47,392 bases of DNA from NCBI GenBank assembly GCA_913062625.1, contig CAJXWP010000015.1, positions 1 to 47,392 of the forward strand, written 5' to 3'. The notes beneath the pieces are model-generated. The model ran no database searches, was not told where the DNA came from, and worked only from the letters and a program-made list of their open reading frames with translations. Shown here piece after piece: positions 18,523-26,558 of this stretch. Source of the DNA: an uncultured Haliea sp. GTDB taxonomy: Bacteria; Pseudomonadota; Gammaproteobacteria; Pseudomonadales; Halieaceae. Position 1 is the first letter of the stretch. Every line of letters starts with the position of its first letter. The position numbers were made by a program, and so were the translations under genes.

Positions 18523-19634
18523 ACGGTAATTCCTAGGTCATCATTGTCCGCCAATTTTTGACCAAGCTGAGCTAGCTGTTCTTGCGCACCCCCTAAAGTG
18601 TATTCGAGTTGTTTTGCCCATAAGAAATATCGATGAATTGGATAGTCAATGTCTGCCCCCATTCCACCGTGCAAGTGCTGGGCGGTATGGCCGATTCGGT
18701 GGCCAGCCTCGCAGGCCCACCACTTTGCCGTTCTCGATTCAGTCGTCGCATCTTGGCCAGCACTAATTTTGTAGGCCGCGAGCCAAACACACGCACGCAG
18801 CGAGGAGTAGTCGATATAGCCATTAGCGGCTCGATGACTAACGGCTTGGAAGCTGGCGAGCGGTTTGTTAAATTGATGACGCTCACTGACGTAAAGAGCG
18901 GTGCGCTTAATGGCCTCCTCAACCACACCCAACTGCAGCGCGGCTATCGCGATATAACTGCGCTGAAGAATCCACTCCAGTACATCTGCGCTTGAGGAAG
19001 CGCCAATGATTCGCGTTGGGTCAATCGGCATACAATCCAGCGTTAACTGGTAATGTGGTTCGTTATTGCTGGTGACCTGCAGTTCAAGCGTTACGGCATC
19101 GCGACGCAGGTCAAGTAGGTAAAGGACGTTGCCTGTCCTATCATTCAACGGCAGTAAGATCGTCGCTGCATCTTTAGCAAACGCAACGTCATTGACACAG
19201 CCCGATACTTTGCCGTTGGCAATAGACAGTATGCTGTTAAAACCAGTTCGCGCAGCTTCTGAGGCAGCGATTGAAAAATGTGCCTCCCCAGCAGTGAAAT
19301 TGGGTAGCAACGCCTGTTTTTGCTCTAATGACCCAAATGTGTCAATGGCTTGAGCTACTACGATGCTTTGCCAAAGAGGTAGCTTGGCAAGCACTGTGCC
19401 CTGTGCTTCGAGTAAAGTGCTGGTCTCTAAAAAGGTTAAACCGCTTCCCCCGAATTCTTCGCCGACAATGGCGCCTAAGAGACCTGCGTCAGCCAGCACG
19501 CGCCAAAGGTCGGTGTCGAACCCTTCATTTTTGACCCGATTGACTTTGTGGTAGAGATCATCGACCTGATCGCAAAAAATCTTTTGCGATAGCGCTTCAA
19601 TCGATTGGTGTGCTTCTGTTTTTTCAAAATTCAT
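18519..19634 (-). CDS. acyl-CoA dehydrogenase, ChsE1/FadE28-like subunit
   Basis: 371 residues. It has the C-terminal ALQLGVVEEAIKRTALYVSE followed by RHQFNKPLASFQAVSHR, as in ordinary acyl-CoA dehydrogenases. The flavin-stacking motif in the middle is degenerate (SIAASEAARTGFNSILS in place of EPxAGSD). One member of this pair therefore keeps the flavin motif and the other the QFxKP segment. That fits an obligate ChsE1-ChsE2 heteromer with composite active sites. Its stop overlaps the ChsH1-like start by 4 bases. Confidence 0.87.
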   Translation of the reverse strand: MNFEKTEAHQSIEALSQKIFCDQVDDLYHKVNRVKNEGFDTDLWRVLADAGLLGAIVGEEFGGSGLTFLETSTLLEAQGTVLAKLPLWQSIVVAQAIDTFGSLEQKQALLPNFTAGEAHFSIAASEAARTGFNSILSIANGKVSGCVNDVAFAKDAATILLPLNDRTGNVLYLLDLRRDAVTLELQVTSNNEPHYQLTLDCMPIDPTRIIGASSSADVLEWILQRSYIAIAALQLGVVEEAIKRTALYVSERHQFNKPLASFQAVSHRAANGYIDYSSLRACVWLAAYKISAGQDATTESRTAKWWACEAGHRIGHTAQHLHGGMGADIDYPIHRYFLWAKQLEYTLGGAQEQLAQLGQKLADNDDLGITV

Positions 19635-19685
19635 AAGGGTTCTGCTCTATTATCAGCCAATTTTTTGGGTGCTGCTTGAGTTAAT

Positions 19686-20276
19686 CTAAACGGGTAGTGC
19701 AGGTCTGTAGTTGAGAATGCGGAAACGCATAGTTCCGACAATTTCATCGCGCTGGTTTCTATATTCAGTGAGCTGAGTGACAAAGTAGCCTACGCCTAGC
19801 GCCGTTGTCTTGCGGCCGGAAACAGCTTCAATGGTTGCGTGACCGCTGAGACTGTCGCCCTCAAAAACAGGTTGCATGTACTCCTGTTCGCAGTTCGTTG
19901 CGACCACGGCCAAGTAACCGTGCTCTGCAAAGCAGGCCATGGCGGGATTTTGCTCGCGGGTATCAGACCCTGGAGGGTGCTGTCCGCTAAACCCAGTCAT
20001 AGTCCACGCCTGCATCATCGTCGGCGGAGCAATGACCGTGCCCTGAGGCGCACCGATTTTTGCCGCCACAGCAGGATCGCTATAGGCGGGATTTTGGTCG
20101 CCCATTGCCTCGCACCAATGGCGAATCATTGGGCGATTAACCCTGTCCCACGCTAAAAAAGGGCCAGTTTCAACCCCTACGCACGATTGCAATTTCTCCT
20201 CGAGAGCAGCGATTTCCTGCAGCTCCGCTTCGCCATGAGATTCTATTTGTCTGGTCAACCTATCTTCTCCGAACAT
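19686..20276 (-). CDS. MaoC-like (FAS1-like) hydratase, stand-alone N-terminal half of ChsH2
   Basis: 196 residues from the ATG at 20276, chosen for GGGGCAGG just upstream; an ATG at 20300 in the same frame has no such site. The blocks WDRVNRPMIRHWCEAMGDQN and VIAPPTMMQAWTM are those of the FAS1-like MaoC domain of ChsH2. Mycobacterial ChsH2 is about 310 residues with a C-terminal DUF35; this protein stops after the MaoC domain, and DUF35 is encoded four genes downstream. It probably pairs with the ChsH1-like protein as the enoyl-CoA hydratase. It is the first gene of the cluster. Confidence 0.87.
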   Translation of the reverse strand: MFGEDRLTRQIESHGEAELQEIAALEEKLQSCVGVETGPFLAWDRVNRPMIRHWCEAMGDQNPAYSDPAVAAKIGAPQGTVIAPPTMMQAWTMTGFSGQHPPGSDTREQNPAMACFAEHGYLAVVATNCEQEYMQPVFEGDSLSGHATIEAVSGRKTTALGVGYFVTQLTEYRNQRDEIVGTMRFRILNYRPALPV

Positions 20277-20602
20277 TTTACCTGCCCCATCCGCCATCAT
20301 TTTTAGTCGGCTGTTACGCGATGGTCACTGCTGGAGGCTGCTAAGTTTCTGCACCTCCAATGTATACGCTTGCTAAACTCTGAATTGGAGCTTCAAAAAA
20401 TATATCAGGACAACTGGCGGCCTGCAACAGGGCCGAGCACTTTACACGATCCGCAGCACTCCGCTCAAAGTGTCTGAGTTCGGGGTTAGGGGCACTGCGA
20501 TTACTGTAATAGAAGTACACTTTACCGAACGCATCATTCGCGGTAATGTGACCACGTGTAGCAACCGGCGACACCTACAATCAGCAACAGGAGTTTGTTC
20601 AG
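20277..20602. other. divergent intergenic region between the igr-like cluster and the carbonic anhydrase
   Basis: About 325 bases between divergent genes, so it must hold both promoters. A minus-strand open frame (20341-20574) has no recognisable family. I see no convincing operator palindrome, so any steroid-responsive regulator site remains unlocated. Confidence 0.4.
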
Positions 20603-21319
20603 ATGAAAATGATCAGAACGTCGACATTTTTGACATGTGCCTTAACGCTTGCGATCTGTGCCACCGCAGCCAATGCCCTCGATAGTGCTCCGGGTGGTGT
20701 TATGACAAAATCAATGCAGGCAGCGATTACGCCAGCCAAGGCGCTGCAAATGCTCAAAGAGGGCAACGAACGTTTTGTTTCCGGTACTGCAAGTGGAGTG
20801 GATTATCTTGCGCAGGTTAAGAAGACTGCTGACGGACAATATCCGTTTGCTGCAGTGGTGACGTGCGTTGACTCCCGCACCCAGCCCGAAATTATATTTG
20901 ATCAAGGGATCGGAGATATGTTTGTGGCACGCGTGGCGGGTAATTTCGTCAATGACGATATTCTGGGCAGCCTCGAATTCGCCACTAAAGTGTCCGGCGC
21001 CAAGATAATCTTGATTATGGGTCATACAGAGTGCGGCGCCATCAAGGGGGCCTGTGACGATGTGGAGTTAGGGCTCTTGACGGCTACACTGGCGAACATC
21101 CAGCCGGCAGTAACGGCAGTAGAAAAGGAAGACTACTCTCCGACGAATTCAACGAATGCTAAATTCGTGCAGTCAGTGGCTGATATGAATGTCAAATTGA
21201 CCATGCAGATGCTTCGTGACAGAAGCTTAGTACTGCGCGGTATGATTGACAAAGGTGAGCTCGCACTTGTCGGCGCCATGTACGACATCACTACTGGAAA
21301 GACCACCTTTTACGAGTAA
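20603..21319 (+). CDS. periplasmic beta-carbonic anhydrase
   Basis: 238 residues. Residues 1-25 form a signal peptide ending at ATAANA, so the enzyme is exported. Zinc ligands Cys88 (TCVDSR, with Asp90 and Arg92), His141 and Cys144 (MGHTECGAI) are all present. It interconverts CO2 and bicarbonate. Exported beta-class enzymes are less common than cytoplasmic ones and may help trap CO2 or bicarbonate or buffer the periplasm. The gene is divergent from the steroid cluster and convergent on the mscL relic. Confidence 0.93.
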   Translation: MKMIRTSTFLTCALTLAICATAANALDSAPGGVMTKSMQAAITPAKALQMLKEGNERFVSGTASGVDYLAQVKKTADGQYPFAAVVTCVDSRTQPEIIFDQGIGDMFVARVAGNFVNDDILGSLEFATKVSGAKIILIMGHTECGAIKGACDDVELGLLTATLANIQPAVTAVEKEDYSPTNSTNAKFVQSVADMNVKLTMQMLRDRSLVLRGMIDKGELALVGAMYDITTGKTTFYE

Positions 21320-21362
21320 GCAGTAGGCCCGGATTCTATTACTCAGCGCTCGAGATTGTGCC

Positions 21363-21680
21363 TTAGATACCCGATAGTTCTGATGTGCAATGCGGGCGTT
21401 CGGTCGCGGTGAGAGCGACAGCGCTGACGCAGTAAGGGCAATCCTTTGTTGTCGGTTCTTTTTTCGGCTCTTCAGCTTGCAGTTTATTGATGCTTCTGCA
21501 GAGCAGGAACACGGCAAAGGCGACAATAAGAAAACTAATGACAGCGTTAATAAACAGCCCGTAACCGATAGTCACTGCTCCAGCTTTTTGGGCAATGGCC
21601 AGGGTGGCATAGAGGGCCTGCTGTAGTATCTTCCTTTCATATGACGAAAAAAACGGAAAAAGCGACTTTAGACCATTCAA
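21363..21680 (-). pseudogene. mscL: truncated large-conductance mechanosensitive channel
   Basis: The minus-strand frame contains the second helix and tail of MscL: LYATLAIAQKAGAVTIGYGL then FINAVISFLIVAFAVFLL, and the C-terminal PTTKDCPYCVSAVALTATE followed by RPHCTSEL. The first about 60-75 residues of MscL, including the pore-lining TM1, are missing. The first 20 codons of this frame (MNGLKSLFPFFSSYERK) are unrelated, and I cannot find TM1 in any frame up to 21807. One zinc-ribbon Cys is also changed (TERPHC where ATRCPHC is usual). A working channel is not expected. Confidence 0.8.
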
Positions 21681-21807
21681 AACTCAGTTATTGGTAATAA
21701 ATACAATAAGATACTGGACAATCGTCACAATTCACGGGAGTATTGAGCTGTAACTTAGCGACGTGTATTGAGCTGTTTAGCGTTAGAACGCAAATTCGTG
21801 TAGACGT

Positions 21808-22740
21808 GTGGGGAACAAGTTGAAAAATCTGATTGCCGCTGCGCTTATGCTCCTGCCATTGCTGGTCGTGAACGGGGTGCAGGCACAAAGTCTTAAAGGG
21901 TCTCCGACGTCGATCGAAAACCAATATCGAGCGGCTCATTCTTACGGATATACCTTTGTAAAGAGTTCAGGTTCGGTTCGCGGGCTCGTAAACAGTGGCC
22001 GACTGGTGCGGGTTAATACGGACAGTCACCTGGTGTTACATGACGTATCATTTCCCTATGTAGTGCCAGGGGCCAAAGTTTTTTTAGATCGGCTCAGCGT
22101 GCAATATCACAGAGCCTGTGGCGAGAAGCTCACTGTAACCAGCCTACTGAGGCCGAAAGACCGCCAGCCGGCCAACTCTGCGGCAAAATCTGTGCATCCA
22201 GCTGGCATGGCAATTGATTTGAGAGTTCCCAGAGAGAGGAAATGTCATTCTTGGCTCGAGAAAACTCTGCTGGCCCTAGAGAAAGATCGTGTTCTTGATG
22301 TTACTCGCGAACGTCGTCCTCCCCATTATCATGTTGCCGTATTTGTCGAACGCTATGAGGTCAGATTGGCACGGATGTCCGGATCTCAAAGGCAGTGGCA
22401 TGGGCAAAGCTATGTCGTCCGCCGAGGCGACACGCTGTCGGGTATTTCTATCCGCACGGGCGTTCGGGTGGCGCAGCTACGTTTGGTAAACGGATTGCGC
22501 TCAAACCTCATTAAAGTTGGTCAGAAACTCCGGTTGCCAGATGAAAACGCAGTGGCGAGCAATGCCGGCGGGGCAGATAGACTCGCCAGCAACGAAATGA
22601 CGTATCGAGTTAATCGGGGTGATACCCTTTGGGATATCGCCATTCGCTATGGCACCAGTGTTCAACATTTACGTCGCACAAATGGTCGGATTAATGATCG
22701 CCTGAAGATCGGTCAAGTGCTTAAAATCTCGAAGGGCTAA
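21808..22740 (+). CDS. DUF5715/M15-like peptidase-fold protein with two LysM domains
   Basis: 310 residues from GTG 21808; TTG 21820 with GGGGA 5 bases upstream is an equally good start. A signal peptide ends near VQAQS. The middle has His130 and Asp137 (HPAGMAIDLR) and His173/His175 (PPHYHVAVF), the zinc-ligand pattern of M15 D,D-carboxypeptidase folds. Two LysM repeats follow (SYVVRRGDTLSGIS near 208 and TYRVNRGDTLWDIA near 266). It likely binds peptidoglycan in the periplasm and may cut or sense it. DUF5715 proteins are poorly characterised, so peptidase activity is an inference. Confidence 0.8.
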   Translation: MGNKLKNLIAAALMLLPLLVVNGVQAQSLKGSPTSIENQYRAAHSYGYTFVKSSGSVRGLVNSGRLVRVNTDSHLVLHDVSFPYVVPGAKVFLDRLSVQYHRACGEKLTVTSLLRPKDRQPANSAAKSVHPAGMAIDLRVPRERKCHSWLEKTLLALEKDRVLDVTRERRPPHYHVAVFVERYEVRLARMSGSQRQWHGQSYVVRRGDTLSGISIRTGVRVAQLRLVNGLRSNLIKVGQKLRLPDENAVASNAGGADRLASNEMTYRVNRGDTLWDIAIRYGTSVQHLRRTNGRINDRLKIGQVLKISKG

Positions 22741-23021
22741 ACATAGTCCCTTCGCAGTCGTTAAATTGCCCTGCACACGTTATCGATAGTCTCCAAGAGA
22801 ATCCTTCATTGGCTCATGCGCCATAGCGTTGCTCAGAGGACGTGAAAGTGTCCAAGAGCGGTTGATAGTCTTATGATGGAAGGGAAAAATATTCTCGTGC
22901 GATAATATGATACCGTTAATCCTTGGTTCCTGCTGTGCCTACCTGATGTGAGAAAATCTATAGTCTGGTTCTCCCAACAGTCACTTCGTAACATGTACCG
23001 TTAGACTAGCAATTGGCTTAT

Positions 23022-24152
23022 ATGGCAATAGAAAAATCGCAATCTTACGTCCCGCTGGAAATGATTAGGCGGGAGTCGGGGCTTATAGTTGGCCTGATCA
23101 CGCTGGTCATATTTCTCGTGCTGGGGGGTGGATGGCTGTCCCAGCTGTCGGGCTGGGCGACCCCCTTGCTATTATTCGCTTGGCTGTTCCCTGTCATGCT
23201 TTGGCTGTCGTTTGGCGTTGTTCACCATGCCGACTGTTTGGCTGTCAAACTGGGCGAACCCTACGGCACGCTTATCCTGACGCTTTCGGTGATTAGTATC
23301 GAGGTTGTCATGATCTCGGCCGTCATGCTTAACGGGGATCAGAATCCGGAGTTGGGCAGGGACATGATGTTTGCTGTTTTAATGATAGCTCTCAACGGGC
23401 TTGTCGGACTCTCACTATTATTTGGCGGGCTTCCCCATTTCGAGCAGGCGCATAATCTGCAAGGTGCGAATACCTTTCTGGTGGTATTGATACCGCTTGC
23501 CGTCCTCAGTCTAATTCTTCCCAACTTTACGGTAGCCAGCGCATTGGGCACATATTCCACCGCGCAGATGGTGTTTGCTCTGGCCGCATCTGCGGGACTG
23601 TATGGCGCCTTCCTGATCATGCAGACGCTTCGCCATCGAGGGTTCTTTGTTGGTCCGGGAGAGTCCATTGAGGACGCACAGGATCACGGGGATATTGTCG
23701 TGAGATCGGTTGGTTTCCATGTTGTGTTTCTTCTCGCTAACATGCTGCCCATTGTGCTTCTGTCCAAGAGTATGGCAACAATTATTGATTACCAAGTGAT
23801 GGCGTTTAGCGCGCCGGTCGCACTCGGGGGCGTAATCATTGCACTTCTGGTTCTGGCGCCCGAAGGGTTGGCGGCGTTGAAATCGGCGGTTGATAATCGG
23901 CTGCAGCGTTCAATTAATATTTGCCTTGGTTCAGCCGTGGCGACTATTGGCCTGACAGTGCCAGTCATCATGATGATTAGCCTGACAACGGGCAACAAAG
24001 TTATTCTCGGGCTAGATCCTGTCGACACCGTCTTGCTTGTGACTACAATTTTGGTCTCGGTGGTGACATTTTCCAGCGAAAAAACCAATGTTATTCACGG
24101 GGTTGTTCATTTGGTCCTTTTTGTTGCTTACATAACCATGTTGTTTGATTAA
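23022..24152 (+). CDS. chaA: ChaA-type calcium/sodium:proton antiporter
   Basis: 376 residues from ATG 23022; a TTG three codons earlier is less likely. About 11 hydrophobic helices span the protein. The CaCA-type repeats are visible as GEPYGTLILTLSVISIEVVM in the first half and FSAPVALGGVIIALLVLAPE in the second. It exchanges cytoplasmic Ca2+ or Na+ for protons across the inner membrane, supporting ion balance at alkaline pH or high salt, which would suit a marine cell. It stands alone, with no clear upstream site. Confidence 0.88.
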   Translation: MAIEKSQSYVPLEMIRRESGLIVGLITLVIFLVLGGGWLSQLSGWATPLLLFAWLFPVMLWLSFGVVHHADCLAVKLGEPYGTLILTLSVISIEVVMISAVMLNGDQNPELGRDMMFAVLMIALNGLVGLSLLFGGLPHFEQAHNLQGANTFLVVLIPLAVLSLILPNFTVASALGTYSTAQMVFALAASAGLYGAFLIMQTLRHRGFFVGPGESIEDAQDHGDIVVRSVGFHVVFLLANMLPIVLLSKSMATIIDYQVMAFSAPVALGGVIIALLVLAPEGLAALKSAVDNRLQRSINICLGSAVATIGLTVPVIMMISLTTGNKVILGLDPVDTVLLVTTILVSVVTFSSEKTNVIHGVVHLVLFVAYITMLFD

Positions 24153-24315
24153 TTGAGCGCTTCAGGTATCGTGCGAATCGTGCCGCCATTCAGTATCGGC
24201 TGCCCAGACAAGTCGTCCTGCTCGGCTCGGGCCAATGGTGGGTCTTTTTTTGTTGTTAAATATCACGAAAAGTCACCACGCTTTACGTAAAAAGTGAATT
24301 AAGAGGAACTTATTT

Positions 24316-24774
24316 ATGCCAGCATTACGCTTTAATCATATGGAATTGACGTTGCCTCCGGGCGGTCTTGAACGTGACCGGGACGCCATTGTAACTTTTT
24401 ACAGTGAGGTGTTCGGCTTTAACCCGATAGACGTGCCTTTATTCGACACTGCAGGTCTGTTGTTGGCCACCGACGATGAAGTCAGTCAGTTCCTGCTGCT
24501 GATGGAGCAGGAAGAGCACCTTCACTCGCCCGGTTATGATCACCTAGGCTTCTTGTATGACAGTCGTGAGGAAGTTGATGAAATGCTGGCGAAATGCAAA
24601 CAGTGGCAGGAAAAAGACGATCGCGTGCGGATAAAAGAGTATGAAGACCTTGTCATTGCGCCCACCACTACCCACGCATTTTACGTGCAATATCTCCTGC
24701 CGATCTGGTTCGATATACAAGTCGTTGAGTATGAAGCAGGTACGGAGCCAAAGAAAAGTTGGGTTTATCGATAG
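24316..24774 (+). CDS. VOC family (glyoxalase/dioxygenase fold) protein
   Basis: 152 residues with paired beta-alpha-beta-beta-beta modules. Candidate metal residues are His8 (FNHMELTL), His75 or so (GYDHLGFLYD) and an acidic residue in the WFDIQVVEYE C-terminal strand. The RBS AGAGGAAC sits 8 bases upstream. VOC enzymes include ring-cleaving dioxygenases, glyoxalases and isomerases; the subtype cannot be set from sequence alone. It precedes the second Baeyer-Villiger monooxygenase by 232 bases, so a shared catabolic role is possible. Confidence 0.8.
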   Translation: MPALRFNHMELTLPPGGLERDRDAIVTFYSEVFGFNPIDVPLFDTAGLLLATDDEVSQFLLLMEQEEHLHSPGYDHLGFLYDSREEVDEMLAKCKQWQEKDDRVRIKEYEDLVIAPTTTHAFYVQYLLPIWFDIQVVEYEAGTEPKKSWVYR

Positions 24775-25006
24775 ACGTACTTCGCCTTAGCGAAGAATAG
24801 GGAACGCACGACAGGGTCTTACGACTGATGGCGCTGGGTGTCTTGCGGCTTGTGAGAGGGTAGCGTTGCGCTTTGTATTTTGTGGGTGCTGATCATCAAA
24901 CAACTTCCCGTTCGGTACGAATTATTGATACGGCCGAGTGGGTCAGCGCTCGGTTGTTCAGTATTATATCGGAATCAATTTTATAGCGACTAGAGGACGT
25001 TCAAGA

Positions 25007-26446
25007 ATGCGTATTGCCATAATAGGGGCGGGCCCCGCGGGTATTGCCGCGGGCCGTGAACTACTGAAACAGGGTTTTTCGGACTTTACGATTTTTGATG
25101 TATTGGATGCACCCGGAGGGACTTGGCGTCTGCATTCATACCCCGGGCTGGCCTGTGATGTTTGGGCACACTCTTATTCATTTTCTTACGCGCCTAACCC
25201 GGACTGGAGTGCGAGCTTTGTGGGCTTCGCCGAGATACAGGCTTATCTGGCCAAATGCGCTACGGAGTTTGGCCTCGATCCGCATATGCAGTTCAATACC
25301 CGTATCGTTCGAGCCGAATATAAAAAACCAGGACAATGGCAATTGGAGTCTGAAGCGGGCCCACTTGGACTTTTTGACATTCTCATCAATGCAATGGGCA
25401 ACCAGCACACACCGCTCTATCCCAAGGTGGAAGGCATAGACAGTTTCAAGGGTGATAGTTGGCACGCCACACGCTGGAACCACGACGTCGATCTGAAGGG
25501 TAAGCGTGTGGTAGTGGTGGGTTCCGCTGCCAGTGCAGTGCAGATTGTGCCGGAGGTGGCGAAAGAGGCAGGCCAACTGACCGTGTTGCAGCGCTCCGCT
25601 AATTGGATTATGCCAAGGCGAAAAAAGGAATATAGCGCGGGACAGCGCTGGCGATTCCGGCATGTCCCGACGTTGATAAGGCTGACTCGGTGGATGCAGC
25701 GCATGCTTATGGGGCAGGTAGAATATGCGGTGACGAATGGTCACAAGCGCATGGGCCAGTTTGAAGGCATGGTGGAGAGCTTTATTGACCGAGCTATTGA
25801 TGATCCAGCACTGCGCAAGGTGTTAACGCCAGACACGCGCTACGGTTGCAAACGAGGTCTGGTGTCGGATGATTTTTATCCGGCGTTAAATCGAGACAAT
25901 GTCGAGCTGATAGGGGAGGGGCTGGACCAAATAACGCCCTCGGGCATCGTGACCAGTAGTGGCCGGGAGATTGAGGCCGACGTTATTATCTACTGCACGG
26001 GTTATAGAATACTCGATTATGATCGATTCGATGTGATCGGACTCAATGAAGCGAACCTTGGTGCGGTGATGGGGGACACACCGCGTGCGCACAAGGGTAT
26101 TTCTGTGCCAGATTTCCCCAATTTCTTTTTCGCTGTGGGTCCAAACGGCCTCGTCCTAAACGTTTCTTATTTCATCACTGCTGAGCGCAATGTTGAAACG
26201 ATTGTCGGCTTACTGTCCGATCTGCGCAGCGCGGGGAAACAATCTCTGGATATAAAAAGGGAGGAGTTTCAGAGCTACAATAATACGATGGATGAAAAAT
26301 ACGCTAAATTTAGCTGGGGCTCGTCTGACTGCAACAGCTATTACACGAATGAGTCAGGGCACGCCTCATTTCTTTTTGCCGGAAATTTTAAGGAGTATAA
26401 GCGTTTACATGAGGCGACAGGGCTACAGGAATACGACATAGCCTGA
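25007..26446 (+). CDS. flavin-containing monooxygenase, divergent Baeyer-Villiger type
   Basis: 479 residues from ATG 25007, preceded by AGAGGAC. Begins MRIAIIGAGPAGIAAGRELL (FAD motif at residues 7-12), then GGTWRLHSYPGLACDVWAH, as in BVMOs. The fingerprint is altered: FKGDSWHATRWNHD where FxGxxxHTxxWP is usual. The NADPH motif VVVGSAASAVQ follows. The protein is about 65 residues shorter than the first BVMO in this window. It could be a BVMO or a related N- or S-oxygenase; NADPH and O2 use is likely in either case. Confidence 0.87.
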   Translation: MRIAIIGAGPAGIAAGRELLKQGFSDFTIFDVLDAPGGTWRLHSYPGLACDVWAHSYSFSYAPNPDWSASFVGFAEIQAYLAKCATEFGLDPHMQFNTRIVRAEYKKPGQWQLESEAGPLGLFDILINAMGNQHTPLYPKVEGIDSFKGDSWHATRWNHDVDLKGKRVVVVGSAASAVQIVPEVAKEAGQLTVLQRSANWIMPRRKKEYSAGQRWRFRHVPTLIRLTRWMQRMLMGQVEYAVTNGHKRMGQFEGMVESFIDRAIDDPALRKVLTPDTRYGCKRGLVSDDFYPALNRDNVELIGEGLDQITPSGIVTSSGREIEADVIIYCTGYRILDYDRFDVIGLNEANLGAVMGDTPRAHKGISVPDFPNFFFAVGPNGLVLNVSYFITAERNVETIVGLLSDLRSAGKQSLDIKREEFQSYNNTMDEKYAKFSWGSSDCNSYYTNESGHASFLFAGNFKEYKRLHEATGLQEYDIA

Positions 26447-26558
26447 TCAGCAAAACAGAGCTTGATGATATCAGTACTGGATGTTGAGTCATTTACCCCC
26501 TGTAGCCTCCGCAGTGGGGACATTCGTGGTGGGTACTCTTGGTGACTTATTTAGCCCG

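Noticed and set aside
20341-20574. Minus-strand 77-residue frame in the divergent gap
   Set aside because: No family, no ribosome site, and it fills the promoter region between two real genes.
22741-23021. Possible riboswitch upstream of the ChaA-type antiporter
   Set aside because: I could not find a conserved aptamer core or a terminator/antiterminator pair.
25178-25744. Long minus-strand 188-residue frame
   Set aside because: It is antisense to the second monooxygenase and has no family character.
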